The translations under genes and the position numbers were made by a program. The notes below the pieces were generated by a model that saw only the letters and a program-made list of their open reading frames with translations, was not told where the DNA came from and searched no databases. A stretch of 64,000 nucleotides of DNA from Diaprepes abbreviatus (taxonomy: Eukaryota; Arthropoda; Insecta; Coleoptera; Curculionidae): positions 13,691,501 through 13,755,500 of the forward strand of contig JASJET010000057.1 in assembly GCA_034092305.1 (NCBI GenBank), written 5' to 3'. How positions within the stretch are numbered: position 1 is the first letter of the stretch; each line of letters begins with the position of its first letter. Positions 11,908 to 24,115 of this stretch are shown one piece after another.

Positions 11908-12061
11908 TTTTAAAAATAATGTAGTCCAAATGCCTTCCCTCGAGTTGTACACATTGTTTAAAATAGAGCCTCGTGTTGCGCGCCACACTCTGTAATAAAC
12001 TCGGTTGAGTATTGTAAACTTTACTTTCCCTTTCAGATATCGAGGTGAAATCAGGTGACCT
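11908..12061 (-). pseudogene. C-terminus of the LTR-split transposase, copy 2
   Basis: On the minus strand the piece opens with RSPDFTS and YLKGKV (with an internal deletion). It then runs in one frame LLQSVARNTRLYFKQCVQLE and GRHLDYIIFKK to a stop. This is the characteristic end of the DDE family whose earlier part lies at 13674-14440. The two parts are separated exactly by the solo LTR at 12062-13673. Confidence 0.8.
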
Positions 12062-13673
12062 TGGAATGATACAAATGTTAATTATTTTTCATTGTTCAAT
12101 GTCAACTATTTTCTGTTAAAATAAATAATTAAATAATCACTCTGTGAATAGATATTCCGTGGGAACAGGGTAGTTATATTTTTTATCACTATCCACGAAA
12201 GTCTAAAGGAAAAATAAATCAGTTATCGCTTAACTTTTATGATCTTTGTCGTTTACATGTTTTCTTAAAAAATACATAAAGTCAGTTAATTTATGAAGTC
12301 CTAAAAGACCCTCTCTTAGAATTGCCTATAAATCTGTCTAAGTAATCCTGCCCTGGTTAAGTAAATAAAACCAGACGTGATAAGAGTAGTTTTTAACATA
12401 TGGTATGTGGAATGCCGTTAAAATGTTTTAAAATATTGAACGATTTTCCCATTATTAGGAAACAAAAGAATGATCAAATAAACTCACTATAATAGAAATA
12501 TATCGTTTGGCCATTTGTAAAAAGAATACTGAGTAATCACTGTTTTTTCTATTCACAAGAAATAATGAGTTAAGATGTTTATTGCCAAAACAGCCAAGAA
12601 AAGTGAATAGTTTTTTTACAGTCTTTAACATGTATTCTTTTCATTATAGGAAGACGTAGGTTAGTTTGTTTTACTATTTTTTTATGTAAAAAATTAAGCT
12701 TAAGATGCTCACAGGTCAATTCGTAAATCAAGCATCCGGTATAGAATAGCTAACGCCCTCAGCATGTAACGAGCGAAACCTTCGAACTTTAAGGGAAAGA
12801 AATTGACGTTTACCGGGTTCCATCTTGTAATTTGTGTACAAACTGGAAACAAAGGGAGAGGGGGTGTAAAATTCAAATACACTCTTTTAAGGAATAGTAA
12901 ATTTTAGTACCAATCTGAAAGTCTAATTAGGGTGATCGGTGTCATTCTTTAAGTCCAGTGCCGTAATGTATATACGGGGGGAATGAAGGTTTTCTTTGTT
13001 GGATTTGTCTTTGTTTAATTTGGGAAATTAAGGGATTATCGGGTGTTATTTTAGTGGGGCATTTCGCGATTTTCATACGGTTCAATTAAGTGATATAAAT
13101 AGCTGTTTTTCGCGTTTTATTTCTTTTTTTTGTTTAATATTTTATTAAGCTATTTATTCGTGTTTTTTTTTCAAAATAGGGTTTTATATTTTTGGTTAAA
13201 ATAACGGCCGAGAAGAGCATTTATGTTAGTTTTTCGTAATTGTTATTAGTTTTAAGTTTCTCATTGTAAATAGTTCGTTTTTATTCTATTTATTTTGTTA
13301 ATAGACTAAGTGTTTTGAGAAACTTTTTTTATTCAATTTAATTAAAACCTTCACGCGAATTAACTCGCGGGCGTGCTGTTGCGAGACCTACAAAACAAGA
13401 GATGTCTTCTGACCAACTAATTAGCAGCCTTTCCTGAGTCCTGAAGTTCTGAGTTGTGGTTGGTAAGCTTAAATAACCGTAGTTTTTGGTACTAAAGCTG
13501 CAAGAGAGAAGTTGAACGACCAGACTTCCAAAGTGTCTTTAATACTGTGAAATTTAATTAGAGGTTATTAAAATAGTTACTAATTAGTATGGGGCATAAA
13601 CTGATTATAGATGAAAGGGTTAACGCTACCACAATATATCATTTGAAAGAGTCTATGATCAAATTTTGTCACA
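12062..13673. mobile_element. Solo LTR, copy 1 (1.6 kb, 4-bp target duplication ACCT)
   Basis: A non-coding 1612-bp sequence beginning TGGAATGATACAAATG and ending AATTTTGTCACA has the TG...CA ends of an LTR. It is flanked by perfect 4-bp duplications ACCT at 12058-12061 and 13674-13677. Removing it and one ACCT rejoins the two halves of a transposase gene on the minus strand (WPSR|RSPDFTS region), which proves it is an insertion. It is highly similar over its full length to 36768-38356. A TATAAATA box at about 13094 and purine/pyrimidine-rich stretches would fit promoter function on the plus strand, but orientation is not certain. A 4-bp duplication is typical of many Ty3/gypsy elements. Confidence 0.88.
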
Positions 13674-14440
13674 ACCTCGATGGCCACGAAATGGTCCCAA
13701 CTCGATTTATCAGCTTTTGAGGGAAAGCTTCCCGAAGCAACGTTATTGAAGCTCTGGCCTTATGTGAGGTGGCCCTATCCTGTTGAAACTAGGTGTGTGA
13801 TGCAAGCGATGGATGAGCTCGCAGATTTGATTTAGAAAAACGTAATAATCCTCGCATAATTGTCACTATTCACATTCGTCTTCTGTCCCCAGGGGTTTTC
13901 AAAAACAAAGTTCCAATAATTCGATTCTTAGACAATGCGCACCATACTGTTACCCCGGGACCAGGTAAGAGTTTCTGATATTTGAGTCGTAGATTATAGG
14001 TTCTCGGAGACCAGTAACGGTAGTTTTGTTTATTGACATGCCCGTTTAAGTTAAAATGAACTTCGCCACTCCAAAAATAGAATTAACTATTCAGAACATC
14101 TCTAACAACGTTTCACAAAACTGTTTGAGTAAAATGAAATCATTTTCTTGTATTTATTGAACAATCTGAATTTTGAAAGGATGGAATTTTAAATCTTTTT
14201 TCAAAATTCCGTGGACGGTTATTCTTGGAAATCTCAATGAAGCTGCCCTTTTCCGATTCGAAAATCGTGAATTTGCGGGAGTCCTTGAAGATCGACTAGG
14301 ACCCGGATGTGAGCTGTTCATAATCAAAACGATAACGCGGAACCTCTCCTCCCAGGAACGAATTAAATTTACCTTGAATGCATCACTCAATCATCGGATA
14401 TTCAACTTCGAACAAAATTGTCGACGAGCAATCACCTAAG
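13674..14440 (-). pseudogene. N-terminal and central part of the LTR-split transposase, copy 2
   Basis: The minus strand starts near 14440. It shows a helix-turn-helix segment (RKRAASLRFPRITVHGILKK, DLKFHPFKIQIVQ), then FCETLLEM, then GMSINK (first DDE region decayed), YDSNIRNSYLVPG, LLELCF, and the LISW/WPSR region at 13680. This is the order seen in insect Tc1/mariner-superfamily proteins. Stops and frameshifts are numerous. The protein continues beyond the solo LTR at 11908-12061. Confidence 0.75.
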
Positions 14441-14654
14441 AATCACCGCCTTTAAAAATGCCTCCACAGCGAACGCACGATGGTGTCCAGACCACTGTGG
14501 CATTGGGAGTCAAAAATCCACATGATTCGTAATTCCCCCCCTTCCAGCACCATTTATTACGTTTCAAAATAATCACACTTAAAAACATAAATCTTCAGCC
14601 AGACATCCGGTACATCTTCATAAATAATAATGTTTATTTTCTATTAATATAGAG

Positions 14655-15935
14655 TTGAACGTATAAAATTTCACACTGAGCACCGTTGAATGCCACAAAG
14701 TCATGTAGAGTTTAGTTAAATACAATACATTTTTTGCGTTAATAAAAAACAAATTATTAATTAACAAATATTGTTTAATTAATGAATGATATTTGCCCTA
14801 ATTTTTTAAATCGAAAATTAAGTAAAACCTTCAGCATAAGTCTATAAACAATAATACTATCATAAAAACAACCTCACTTTCAATAAATTGATATAAAAAA
14901 AAATTCCGACAAAAATTTTATATTTTTACACTTCTCTGTAAGGTTTCTTTTGAGATGCTTGCAATTATGTTATTACTTTAAAAACTAATTAATAATACGA
15001 TTACCTTTATGCATTAGTTTTCCGTTATTCTTGAACAAATAAGTGTGATTCATGATTTAACTAGAAAATATATTAAAATATATATAAACCAAAGATAACT
15101 TATTGATACACAACTTCGCAGATTACAATCAATGAGACAAATCGTAGAACTCTTTTGATGGCTAAGAACGATCCTCGTATCTAATTATTTCCACATCTTC
15201 ATTACAGTACTTCATTTTACATCAGGTAAATTTTTTCAATGCCCGCAAAGCTCCTTGTTGCTTCTCGTTTTTGGTAAAGCAATAATTGTACTCTTGAACA
15301 AGATTCACTCCCCGTTCTGGAATGTTATTCACTTTTCTAAATTCCTTGAGCTAACCTCATGAAGTAAAAATCCCTGAAGATACCTCGTGCGATCGTAGGA
15401 GAAATGTGGGATAATAATTCCAATTTGATACGGTCTAATCCCAACAACCATTGATTGTAACTTTCCATACTGTGTATCATGAAATCAATATATTATCTTT
15501 GGTTTACATATCCTTCTATAATACTTTTTACCCAAACCGCAAAACTCAAATATTTGTTTAAGAATAACCAAAAACTTATGCACAAATGTCACCGTATCGC
15601 TAACTAATCATTAAAGTAATAACCCAACTACAAACACCTCAAAAGAAAGCTTTTAGAATAGTGGAAATATTAAATTTTTTTATAGGAAAAACTTATTACA
15701 GCAATCTCTTGAAAGGGAGGATGTTTTTGTCATAGTATTATTATTTCTAGACTGAAGGTTCTCACTCAATTTTAGATTTAAAAAGTTAGGGCAAATATCG
15801 TTCATTAATTAAGCAATATTCGTTAATTATTAATTTGTTATTTATTACGTAGAAAAATGTATTTTATTTAACCTAGTGCTATTTAGCTTTGTAATGTCCA
15901 GTGCTGCTACGTGTGAAATTTCAACGCTTTGAGGA
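14655..15935. repeat. Long inverted repeat (arms of about 450 bp) with a Penelope terminus in the loop
   Basis: The left arm (14655-15115) and the reverse complement of the right arm (15480-15935) align along their whole length. Shared blocks include AAATTTCACAC, ATACATTTTT, GATATTTGCCCTAA, CCTTCAG, AATAATACTAT, TTTCTTTTGAG and AACCAAAGATAA. The spacer of about 365 bp carries a Penelope-like 3' terminus at 15390-15470. The arms show no recognised protein. The arms are clearly diverged, so the structure is old. Confidence 0.7.
15390..15470 (+). repeat. Isolated Penelope-like 3' terminus
   Basis: CCTGAAGATACCTCGTGCGA, then GGAGAAATGTGGGATAATAA and TTCCAATTTGATACGGTCTA, correspond to the termini of the Penelope pair at 56174 (-) and 58541 (+), which carry GAAGATGC...GCGAAACGTCGGATAA.AATTC.AATTT. 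No coding sequence of the element is attached. Confidence 0.65.
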
Positions 15936-16474
15936 ACCTCTAAAACATCATCGATTTTTTTCAAATTTTGAGCAATTTTTTGTTTAAAAGTTTCGATGCA
16001 TCGGATATAAATTTTAATTTTTGTAATCATCCTATTATCTAGTTTTTAAGTCTAAAAAGAAAAGGAAAAAATAGCTATAATGAATCTTATTGGTTTTTAA
16101 AACCACCGTGAATCTTATAGACTTCTCTGTAAAACAAAAAGATAATTTCACGTACAGACCAGTAGAACATTCAGAGCACAAGTAGACTAAGTTCCTTTTG
16201 TCGAAATGTATGTATTTTTGGCAAAAATAAATAAATATTTTTCAGTGCTGCAACAAATCAAGCCAACACGTAATTTATTTAGACACTCTGGCAGCACTTA
16301 TTTTACGTCTGAAGCATGTTTTCAATTATTTTCAGAAAACACCTAATTAGTTTCGTATAAACGTTCCTGCCGATTTTTGTTACATGAAATTTAGTTTTAT
16401 GTTGAAATAATAAAATACTGCTAACGATGATTCAGATTATCCTACGTGAGTCATACCTCAGATAGAGCATTAAA

Positions 16475-16682
16475 GCTGGATTCTCACTATATTTATGCTC
16501 TCGATACGCAATCGGTTCGCTCTCGGTTCGATAAAATATTTTTAAAAGAAAAGCGTTTACGATATCGAAATTCGAAACCGATAGTGTGAAAAAGTTCATT
16601 GTTTCTCGTGTAAGAATATTTTACCTGACCAAGAGTGTATTGAGAGCGGATCGAGAGCAGCCCTATAGTGACAATATCGCCT
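16475..16682. mobile_element. Palindromic MITE, copy 1
   Basis: About 208 bp. The ends are inverted (GGATTCTCACTATA near 16478 and CTATAGTGACAATATC near 16663-16678), and inner blocks with GCTCTCGATACGC and GTATTGAGAGCGGATCGAG also pair. A related copy lies at 40715-40930. It has no coding capacity. Confidence 0.65.
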
Positions 16683-17189
16683 AATGTATAAATCAGCTAC
16701 ATGGCTTACTTAGGGTCTAACTCTCATATTTTTGTATTTTCTTCAAAATATTTCCGTTAAATGTTGCGTGTGTCTCTCATTTTGTGACTCTATATCAATT
16801 AAAGTAGCTATTACCGAAAAAAGAAGATAACCCTCATTTTTAATAAATCGCCGTAAATTTCAATTGAATTTATTTGAAAGAATTTTATTTTTAAATTGGT
16901 TAATAAACAAAACAACACAATCAATTTAACTAATCAGAGTTTAAATAATCTATTTATCTTAAGTGTACAATAAAATAATGAGACTCATGCTTCTACAGAA
17001 GAAATACGGATGCGCCAAAAGTGAACGACCTACAGCTATATTGGGTGAAGCGTTCTCTTTCAAATGTGGCACCTCCTGCGTGTGGAGATAAATCAGTCCA
17101 GCCGTGGCCTTCGATTGTATAAGAGCTGTTTTTTGTTTTGCCGAAAAAACGATTAGTGTAATAATAGAGCAACGAATTGTCGCGAAATT

Positions 17190-17950
17190 CCAAATGAAAC
17201 TTGGAAGAACCGCTATTAAAACTTATATTTTATTGAAATAAATACATGACAATGAATTTGTGTGAGTTTTTGAGTGGTTAAAGCATTTCCAAGATGATCG
17301 AGAGGACGTTGAAGATGATTTATGCCCGGGTCGCCCTTCTCCATCAAAAACGGATGAATATATTGAAAAAGTTGGTACTCTGATTCGATCTGACAGTTAG
17401 TTAACTATTTATGCAAATATTGTAGCTGTAGAAAATTTATAACAAGTTTTGACATGCAAAACGTGTTTGCGAAAATTGTGCTTAAAAATCTCACAATCTA
17501 ACAAAAAGAAACTCATGAAAAAGCTATTGAAAATGACCTGAACTTGTTAAAAAGAATAATGACATGTTGCGAATCTTGGTTTTTTACTTACGATCCCAAA
17601 ACTAAGCGTTAATCCATGCATTAGAAGTGCACAACTTCACCGAGAGCTAAAAAAGTCTGAATGAGCAAATCAAAATTCCAAGTGATGATGATGGTTTTTT
17701 CAATATTCATAGGAACATTACTACTTTAAGAGTCTTGCTCAACACTGTGCCGCTTTTGAATGTTGCTTAAGGTGAAACTTGCATTAAACAAAAAAAAAAC
17801 AATATTTCAGTCCGTTGAAGCTGTGAAAGAAAGAATGATACGCGTCATAAAGGAGCTCACAGAAGAAAAATTGCAGCAAACAATGGAAAATTCGTATGAA
17901 GCGTTTTAGGGATTAAGAATATATTGAAGGTGGTAAAAAATAAATATGTA
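17190..17950 (+). pseudogene. Mariner transposase remnant with internal deletion
   Basis: Plus-strand frames show KLGRTAIKTYILLK, then FEWLKHFQDDREDVEDDLCP and GRPSPSKTDEYIEKV (linker and GRPR-like motif), then CCESWFFTYDPK (first catalytic region, family TGDESW), then the RAKK region. The gene then jumps at about 17770-17800 directly to the C-terminal SVEAVKERMIRVIKELTEEK. The segment with the second and third catalytic aspartates (DNAPxH, YSPDLAP) is deleted. Stops and frameshifts make it inactive. Confidence 0.75.
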
Positions 17951-19850
17951 TAAATTTAAAATAAAATAATTTACAGCAATATATTTATGTTTAGGTCATT
18001 TGTCATCTCCACCCACATTCTCTATATATAATCAATAAGTATATCATCTTTCTAGAATAGAAGCATATTATGTTAATGTTTTGTGTTTTTCAGTGCTAAC
18101 TCGAGTAAATCCAACCGCATACTACAGAGACTTGCTGAGAGAGACAGTTCAGTCAATCACAATATGTGTCATGAATTTTAATACTAATTCTAAAAATTTT
18201 GCGTACAGATAAGGTGGATTATGGTCTATTTTTCCATAGACCCAATTATTGGCAAGGAGATTGATGGGGGTAACGAAAAGCGACAAAAATAAGGTGAAGA
18301 ATCAAAAAATTATTTTAACATAAAAAATAGAGGTCATAAATTGACATAACTGATTCTGGATACAAAAAAATTTCATAGTAAATTTATTATTAAGATTGCA
18401 TGAGGTTGGCAATACGGTAACTAAGAAACCAGAGTAGGCTTTGCGGATGAGGTGGCGTCACGACATAGTCTAGTATAAAGCATTCATTAGTTAGATCCTC
18501 TATGCTTATAATTATTTAGATTTTACTTTGTTGTGCCGTGCAGTGCTATTAATGGAACTTCAACATTAGCATTTGTGTGTATTAACAGGACATTTTAAGC
18601 AGACTTTTTGATTAAAACAGTGCTTTAGTGTACAGAACTTTTCTGCAAATCACGCGACACGATCTTGAAAATTAATTACTTTCAGTCAGTAAGTTTTTTG
18701 TAAAATCTATATTAGAGAAGCAGTTTTTCAATTTTTCTGCAGACATCAGAGTTTGTTGCCTCTGAAAACTGTCCTTTTCTTGGATTATCTCTAACTGATT
18801 CATGACCTCATCCAGATTATTTTGATCAATAATTTTAAAATATTGCGAAACCTCCTTCCTCTACATGGCAATCACTAGTTCGGATAATTAATGAAATAAT
18901 TAAAAGCAACTTCGATACACAAGTAGAAAGGGTTGTAACTGTTTCACGCTCTATCACAAATAGGTAGATATTATTTATACCATTCTTCGTTGTAAAGTAA
19001 ATGAAATCACTTTATAATTTCGGTAAATACAATAATTTCCTACATATTGCAAATTTACATTTTTCAGTAAAAAATATTATATTACTAGCATTTTCAATCT
19101 CGGCTTCATCCGAGAGAGCAATGTAGCTCATTTTCTACCTATTCACACTATTAAATTAATAAATTTTCCGAGTATATGAGATCTTTTGTGGTATATTAAT
19201 TTTCTGGTAAGAGAATGTATTATCTATCCGAATTATCAGTTCTGGATATTACTTTTTCTATGTTTTGGCATGATTTTCGTTCAAGAACCTACAAAATTTC
19301 GCAAAAATTTAAAACTATTTTCAAGTTGAAAGCATGTATTCGTTTTAATGCTACATATGTTTTATATTTATTTTCCTTGGCCCATCTCGGTATAATTTTA
19401 ATATTTATAAATAATTATAACTGTTTGAAATTCAATAAGTCGAAATTAGCATCGTCAAATTAATAATCGAACATATAATGGCAACAAACGCTCTTGTGAT
19501 TATGAGTAGGCAGAAATGTGAAAAAGCTATTGGGTGAAGCGCACTACATTTGCATGACCATATATAATACGCATTGTAGTATTATATTTTAACCGTTGTG
19601 GTTTTCATTGTTGTTAATGTTTTTTTGAGATAAAATATATTCATAAATTTTTCGTTTATGCCGAAAAACGTGGGTAAAAATTTAGTTGTGATTAATCGAG
19701 TAATTTTTTTCCTTATCCTGGATAAACAGAAACTTTCTTCCTCTTTATATATCATAGACTATAAAATAAACCTACCCCGTTTTGACAGGGAATTACTAAT
19801 TTTTTTGTTAAATAATTTTTATTACTCAAGCAAAACATTACATGAGTCTA
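17951..19850. other. AT-rich intron DNA, nothing recognisable
   Basis: Only short open frames without motifs are present (for example 19215-19463 and 19658-19876). I see no supported feature. Confidence 0.45.
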
Positions 19851-21098
19851 TATACAAGGTGCGTCATTTATCTTGAGACAACGGCATATCTTGGTGGGAT
19901 CACATTTTTTCGAAAAATGTTTACACAAAAATTATAGGGTGGTAGGGAGGCTAACCAGTAGTGACTTTAAAAGTATCCTTAACCTTGATCTTTAAAGTCA
20001 TTTGAAGGTTAACTTCCCAATTTCGATTCCAGGAATGAAAAGGGCGGAAAATTGCCAGTTCCATGTGAGTGTGGTGGAATGTATATTGGAGAAACCAAAC
20101 GATCACTAGAAGTTAAAATTAAGGAACATAAAACTCATACACAAAAAACGTCGAGATCAGGTATTACAGAACACTCCTAGGATAAACAACATCATATAAA
20201 ATGGTCTAAGGCTGCGGCCATATATATGGAACCTAATATGAAAAAAAGAAAATTTATAGAAGTGGCATACATTAAAAACAATAATGGAATCTTCAGTAAA
20301 CCGAGTATTGAGATACCTAATCTTTGGCAACCACTACTTTGTAACATCAAATCATTGAGGTGTGTATAGTGAAGTGAAACTTTGCGCTTCAGTGGACACA
20401 GTCCCTATATAAGCTCGTAGTCTTAAGACAAAACATTCAGTTTATACTTAATAACGATTAGAGATACCTAGTCGAAATGTCGTAAAAATAAAAATAAATA
20501 CAATGCAAGTCATTTTAGTCAATTTACAAAACTTAATAACAACAATTTATTTATAATCCATGAAAATAAAGCAAGTTTTGATAAACCTAATATTAGGGTG
20601 AGAAAAATCCAAATATTTCTCGAGAGAGAATTGCGAGAATATGGTAGTAAGATCTCAAAATTAGTGTTATCGCGTAAGAGTGCTCGAATAATTGGGCACG
20701 TTGCGAATAAATCGCAACTGATTTCGTACTACCCCTCGGACGGGAAAAACTTTAAGGTTATTTCAAAGGTTACTACCATTTATTCCGTGCCAATACTGCG
20801 ATCTTTTTATTTTAACCTTGAAATGACCTAGATATCTGATCTTAACCTTGAGGTTAAGATCATATCCGATAGTAAAATTTTCCGCGCTTTTTATTCCTGG
20901 GGTCGAAATTAGGGGGTCCCATTTAAAATTCTGAAGTTGATCTTTAAATGATCCTGAAGAACAAAGTCAAGGAAATTTTCAAGATCAGTACTAGTTAGCC
21001 CCCCTGCAACCCTATAATTTTTGTTTAAAAGATTCTTCAAAAAAATGTGATCTTACCGAAATATTCCGTTATCTCAAAATAAATGCCGCACTCTGTAT
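19851..21098. mobile_element. Non-autonomous TIR element (TIRs of about 200 bp) interrupted by a Penelope fragment
   Basis: The left end (19851-20052, TATACAAGGTGCGTCATTTA...) and the reverse complement of the right end (20885-21098, TATACAGAGTGCGGCATTTA...) are homologous over about 200 bp. They share GATCACATTTTTT, ACAAAAATTATAGGGT, GGCTAAC.AGTA.TGA and CCAGGAAT.AAAAG. The outer TATA fits a TA target. The interior contains a Penelope GIY-YIG fragment (20047-20540) and an uncharacterised open frame at 20598-20831. Confidence 0.75.
20047..20540 (+). pseudogene. Penelope-like GIY-YIG endonuclease fragment with 3' terminus
   Basis: The plus-strand frame LPVPCECGGMYIGETKRSLE, then IKEHKTHTQKTSRSGITEHS, stop, HHIKWSKAA and FIEVAYIKNNNGIFSKPSIE is the C-terminal GIY-YIG endonuclease of a Penelope element. 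MYIGETKRS is the GxxYIGxTxRS-type motif. The 3' terminus follows at 20440-20510 (GATTAGAGATACCTAGTCGA, then AATGTCGTAA). The fragment begins directly at the inner edge of the left TIR of the surrounding element. Confidence 0.75.
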
Positions 21099-21481
21099 AT
21101 TCGTAGATCATCACATTAAATATGAAATAATCCTGGACCATTAACAGAATATATTCAATTCTTGCGATTTAAGTATTTTATCTTATAAAGATTTTTTAAC
21201 AATACTGTTGAACACCTTGGTCTTAAAAATGTAGTTATGTTCCCTAATGGGAGTCATGTTATTTTTAATATTAGAACAACAATAAGCAAACTGATGGGGC
21301 AGCAATGGGCTTTAGACGTTCGGAAGACCGTAACTCGTGTGCTGTGCCAGCCCGTTCAGATTTTCTGTCTTGTGCGGTGAAATTAATATGAAGTTAACAT
21401 TTTGCCATACATATTTCGTACAAATTACATCCAGTGGCGTAAATAACGACCCCGCAGACCGCGGTGCAGGGGGCGTAGCTA

Positions 21482-21484
<3 letters not shown>

Positions 21485-21562
<78 letters not shown>
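21485..21562. repeat. (TA)n array
   Basis: An uninterrupted TA dinucleotide array. It forms the left border of the hammerhead-family repeat at 21563-21894. The open frames running through it are artefacts of the repeat. Confidence 0.97.
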
Positions 21563-21566
<4 letters not shown>

Positions 21567-21891
21567 TAAAATGCGAACAGTAAATGCAAACTTCGTTCCG
21601 ACCATATCCTGTCCGTGTTAGAGGTTGCACAGTTTGAACAAATTGCTAAGGAAAAACAATTTATCCTATTCCACCACCATCAAGATGGTGGCCTACCTGT
21701 ACCACCATACCGAGAAGAAAGTCAAAACTTACCCTCCCCGCCACAGTGATACGGCAGAGGTACATCTTTTATCTCTACTAGACTCATTAGGGTACCGACA
21801 TGCTCCTGGCTGTGCAAAGACCACAACGACATAATGTGGATATATCCACTACTATTGCATCTCACACGGAGCAATCCGTGAAAGTCGCATA

Positions 21892-21894
<3 letters not shown>
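21563..21894. mobile_element. Hammerhead-family repeat, decayed copy, between two (TA)n arrays
   Basis: This stretch is homologous to 41649-42412. It shares TGCGAACAGT.AATGCAAACT, GTTAGAGGTTGCAC, ATTCCACCACCATC and GGGTACCGACATGC, and the end block TCCGTGAAAG.CGCATAAA. The position of the hammerhead (21755-21806, minus) is decayed: CTAATGA replaces CTGATGA and the GAAA box is lost. The right end is the inverted terminal segment of the family. Both edges are (TA)n. Confidence 0.75.

Positions 21895-21949
<55 letters not shown>
21895..21949. repeat. (TA)n array
   Basis: TA dinucleotide array directly following the GTCGCATAAACATATA end of the repeat to its left. Confidence 0.97.
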
Positions 21950-21951
<2 letters not shown>

Positions 21952-24040
21952 GACTACAGGAAAAACCTACCCACAAGCCTATTTAACGTTATGTCCTTGA
22001 TACTGTTCATTTTTCTGGAGAATAACTGTCATTAAAACCTAAATACATAAAAAATAAAATTTTTATACACCACCATTTATTGCTTAGTTAAGTGTTTTTG
22101 AATATTTTTTATAAGGTAATTCTCTTTTCTTAATTAGTCTTAGAATAGGCTCAAATTCCATGAAACCTACTCTACACTACATCAATTGACAATAAAACAT
22201 ACTAATACCCTATATAATTTATAATAATTTACTAGGCCGCCAACGTATCAATTTTCAAGTCTAATAACTTTTCTAAATGAATTTTTTACCTTATAAAAGC
22301 TTACGAGTTTTCAGGATTATGCACAGACGCTTTTAAATTATGAACGATAAACTAAATGTACAAGATTTTAATAATAATTAAGTTTTTATGTTCTTAGAAC
22401 TTTAATATACATTTTAATAAGCTTACACCAGTAACAAAATGCTATTTAACTATTAAATTAGTTACATAAATCTGTAATAGTTACAGTGTAATATTCAGTA
22501 CAGATAAATATTTTAGTGGCGGTCTGATATTCGTCTTGAGAAAAATTTCACATTGGTTTATACGGGACGTCCCATAACTAACGAGCCATAGAGCAACTGA
22601 AGATACTTGACATCAAAATGAACCGATTAAATCATATAAGTTTTTCTGCAATATCACTGGTTTAAAGAGACTTTTGAATGTAAAAATTTATTTTAGAAAA
22701 TAAGCCATCCTTGGCAAACGGGACAGTTTGTTATTCAAAATTGGCATTATTATGTTTTAATTGGTAAGAAATAAAAATCTATCAGCCATTTTAAGTTTTC
22801 CATTGGAGGGCACTAGTTACATACTCGGGGTTCAATTGTTCCTGCCGTTTTGTTCTTACCTATAAAAATATTTCTATTTCCAAGTTTCTGAAAAAAAAAG
22901 TTATTTTAAAGCTAACAATATATATTTGCTCTCATCTCCAATACCTTTAAACTTAAATTTAAAAAATTTATCAAAATAAAAAAAAATTTTAGTTAAATTC
23001 ATATATTAAAAAAAACTTACGAAGTTGGCTGTGGACCAAAACACCAATGCTAATATTTGACTGTGACCTTGCAATGAAATAATTTAATATCTAAATATGT
23101 TAGTAAAAGTTAACAAAATGTTATTTTATTGTATTAAGTATATTTTCAATATGCTTACAATCAATTGGGAGATAAGCTCTAGGAAATTTTAACAGTCGAG
23201 CTGCTGCTAGAGGATATTTCAACATATTCATATTAATTTAGATGACAGAGGATGTTTCTATACCAAGAATCCTGGTGGCAGATCGAATCCTATAATGGTA
23301 GTGCAGAAAAAGGACATTATGGTTCGTATTATGGACGATCTTTGCTTAAGAACTACACGATAGGAAGCTGTTACTACGAAAGGTTAATCAAGAGTTTCGC
23401 AGAATGACGAAACAGAAAAATTGTACCCTTACTATTTTATGCTTGTACAAAATTTATTGAAAAATGCTTCACGGTCCATAGGGCAGTTCCACAATGCCAT
23501 GATATTAGATAATATTTTCTAAAACATTTTTTTTTAATTATTACACAAAGCTTTTCGGAATCATTTTTCTTTTTCCACATTAAATATTTGGAGCTCTGGC
23601 AACAGAGCAACAGCTTAACAGTTATGAATTTTCTACGCTACAGATCCTCGCCATTTATTGGTATGACACAGTGGAAGACGAAGATCGAATTGGGCTTGGC
23701 CTATATATCAGCAAGAAAGATGAAACTGTATATTAATATTTTCCGTATACAGCTGGTTTTGAAAAAAGAATATATTAAAATAGTTTTACATTGGTGTATC
23801 TTTTCATTTTGTTACTAAAAATCATTTCATTTGCCACTATGACTACGAAAATGGTAAATTTTTTAAATGAAATGTTTTAGTGTGCCTTCTTTAGAGCAGA
23901 AACTTTGAGTAAGAGAATCAGAACTTTCATTGCCTGATTTAAAAATTGAAAAACAAAATACAAGCGGAAAAAACTGTTATAAGTCAAATAAAAATATATA
24001 GTTATGATGAAAACAGTTGCTGAAGAAACATATAAACTGT

Positions 24041-24046
<6 letters not shown>
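21950..24046. other. AT-rich intron DNA; one TIR-like motif, otherwise nothing
   Basis: GGGACGTCCCATAACTAACG at about 22563 resembles a transposon end, but I found no inverted partner. The open frame 23588-23818 has no recognisable motif. Confidence 0.4.

Positions 24047-24112
<66 letters not shown>
24047..24112. repeat. (TA)n array
   Basis: TA dinucleotide array inside the receptor intron. Confidence 0.97.

Positions 24113-24115
<3 letters not shown>

Noticed and set aside
14154..14439. Plus-strand open frame 14173-14439
   Set aside because: It is the antisense shadow of the minus-strand transposase helix-turn-helix segment.
21270..21305. QTDGAAMG-like codons (AAACTGATGGGGCAGCAATG) as a Penelope reverse transcriptase motif
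   Set aside because: Only eight residues match, and neither flank continues the family sequence.
21337..21630. Long open frames through the (TA)n arrays (also at 21722-21976, 30729-31159, 35691-35894, 41351-41794, 58872-59180)
   Set aside because: TA repeats encode endless YI or IY without stops on both strands; these are artefacts, not proteins.
22560..22640. GGGACGTCCCATAACTAACG as a transposon terminus
   Set aside because: No inverted partner or transposase was found within reach.
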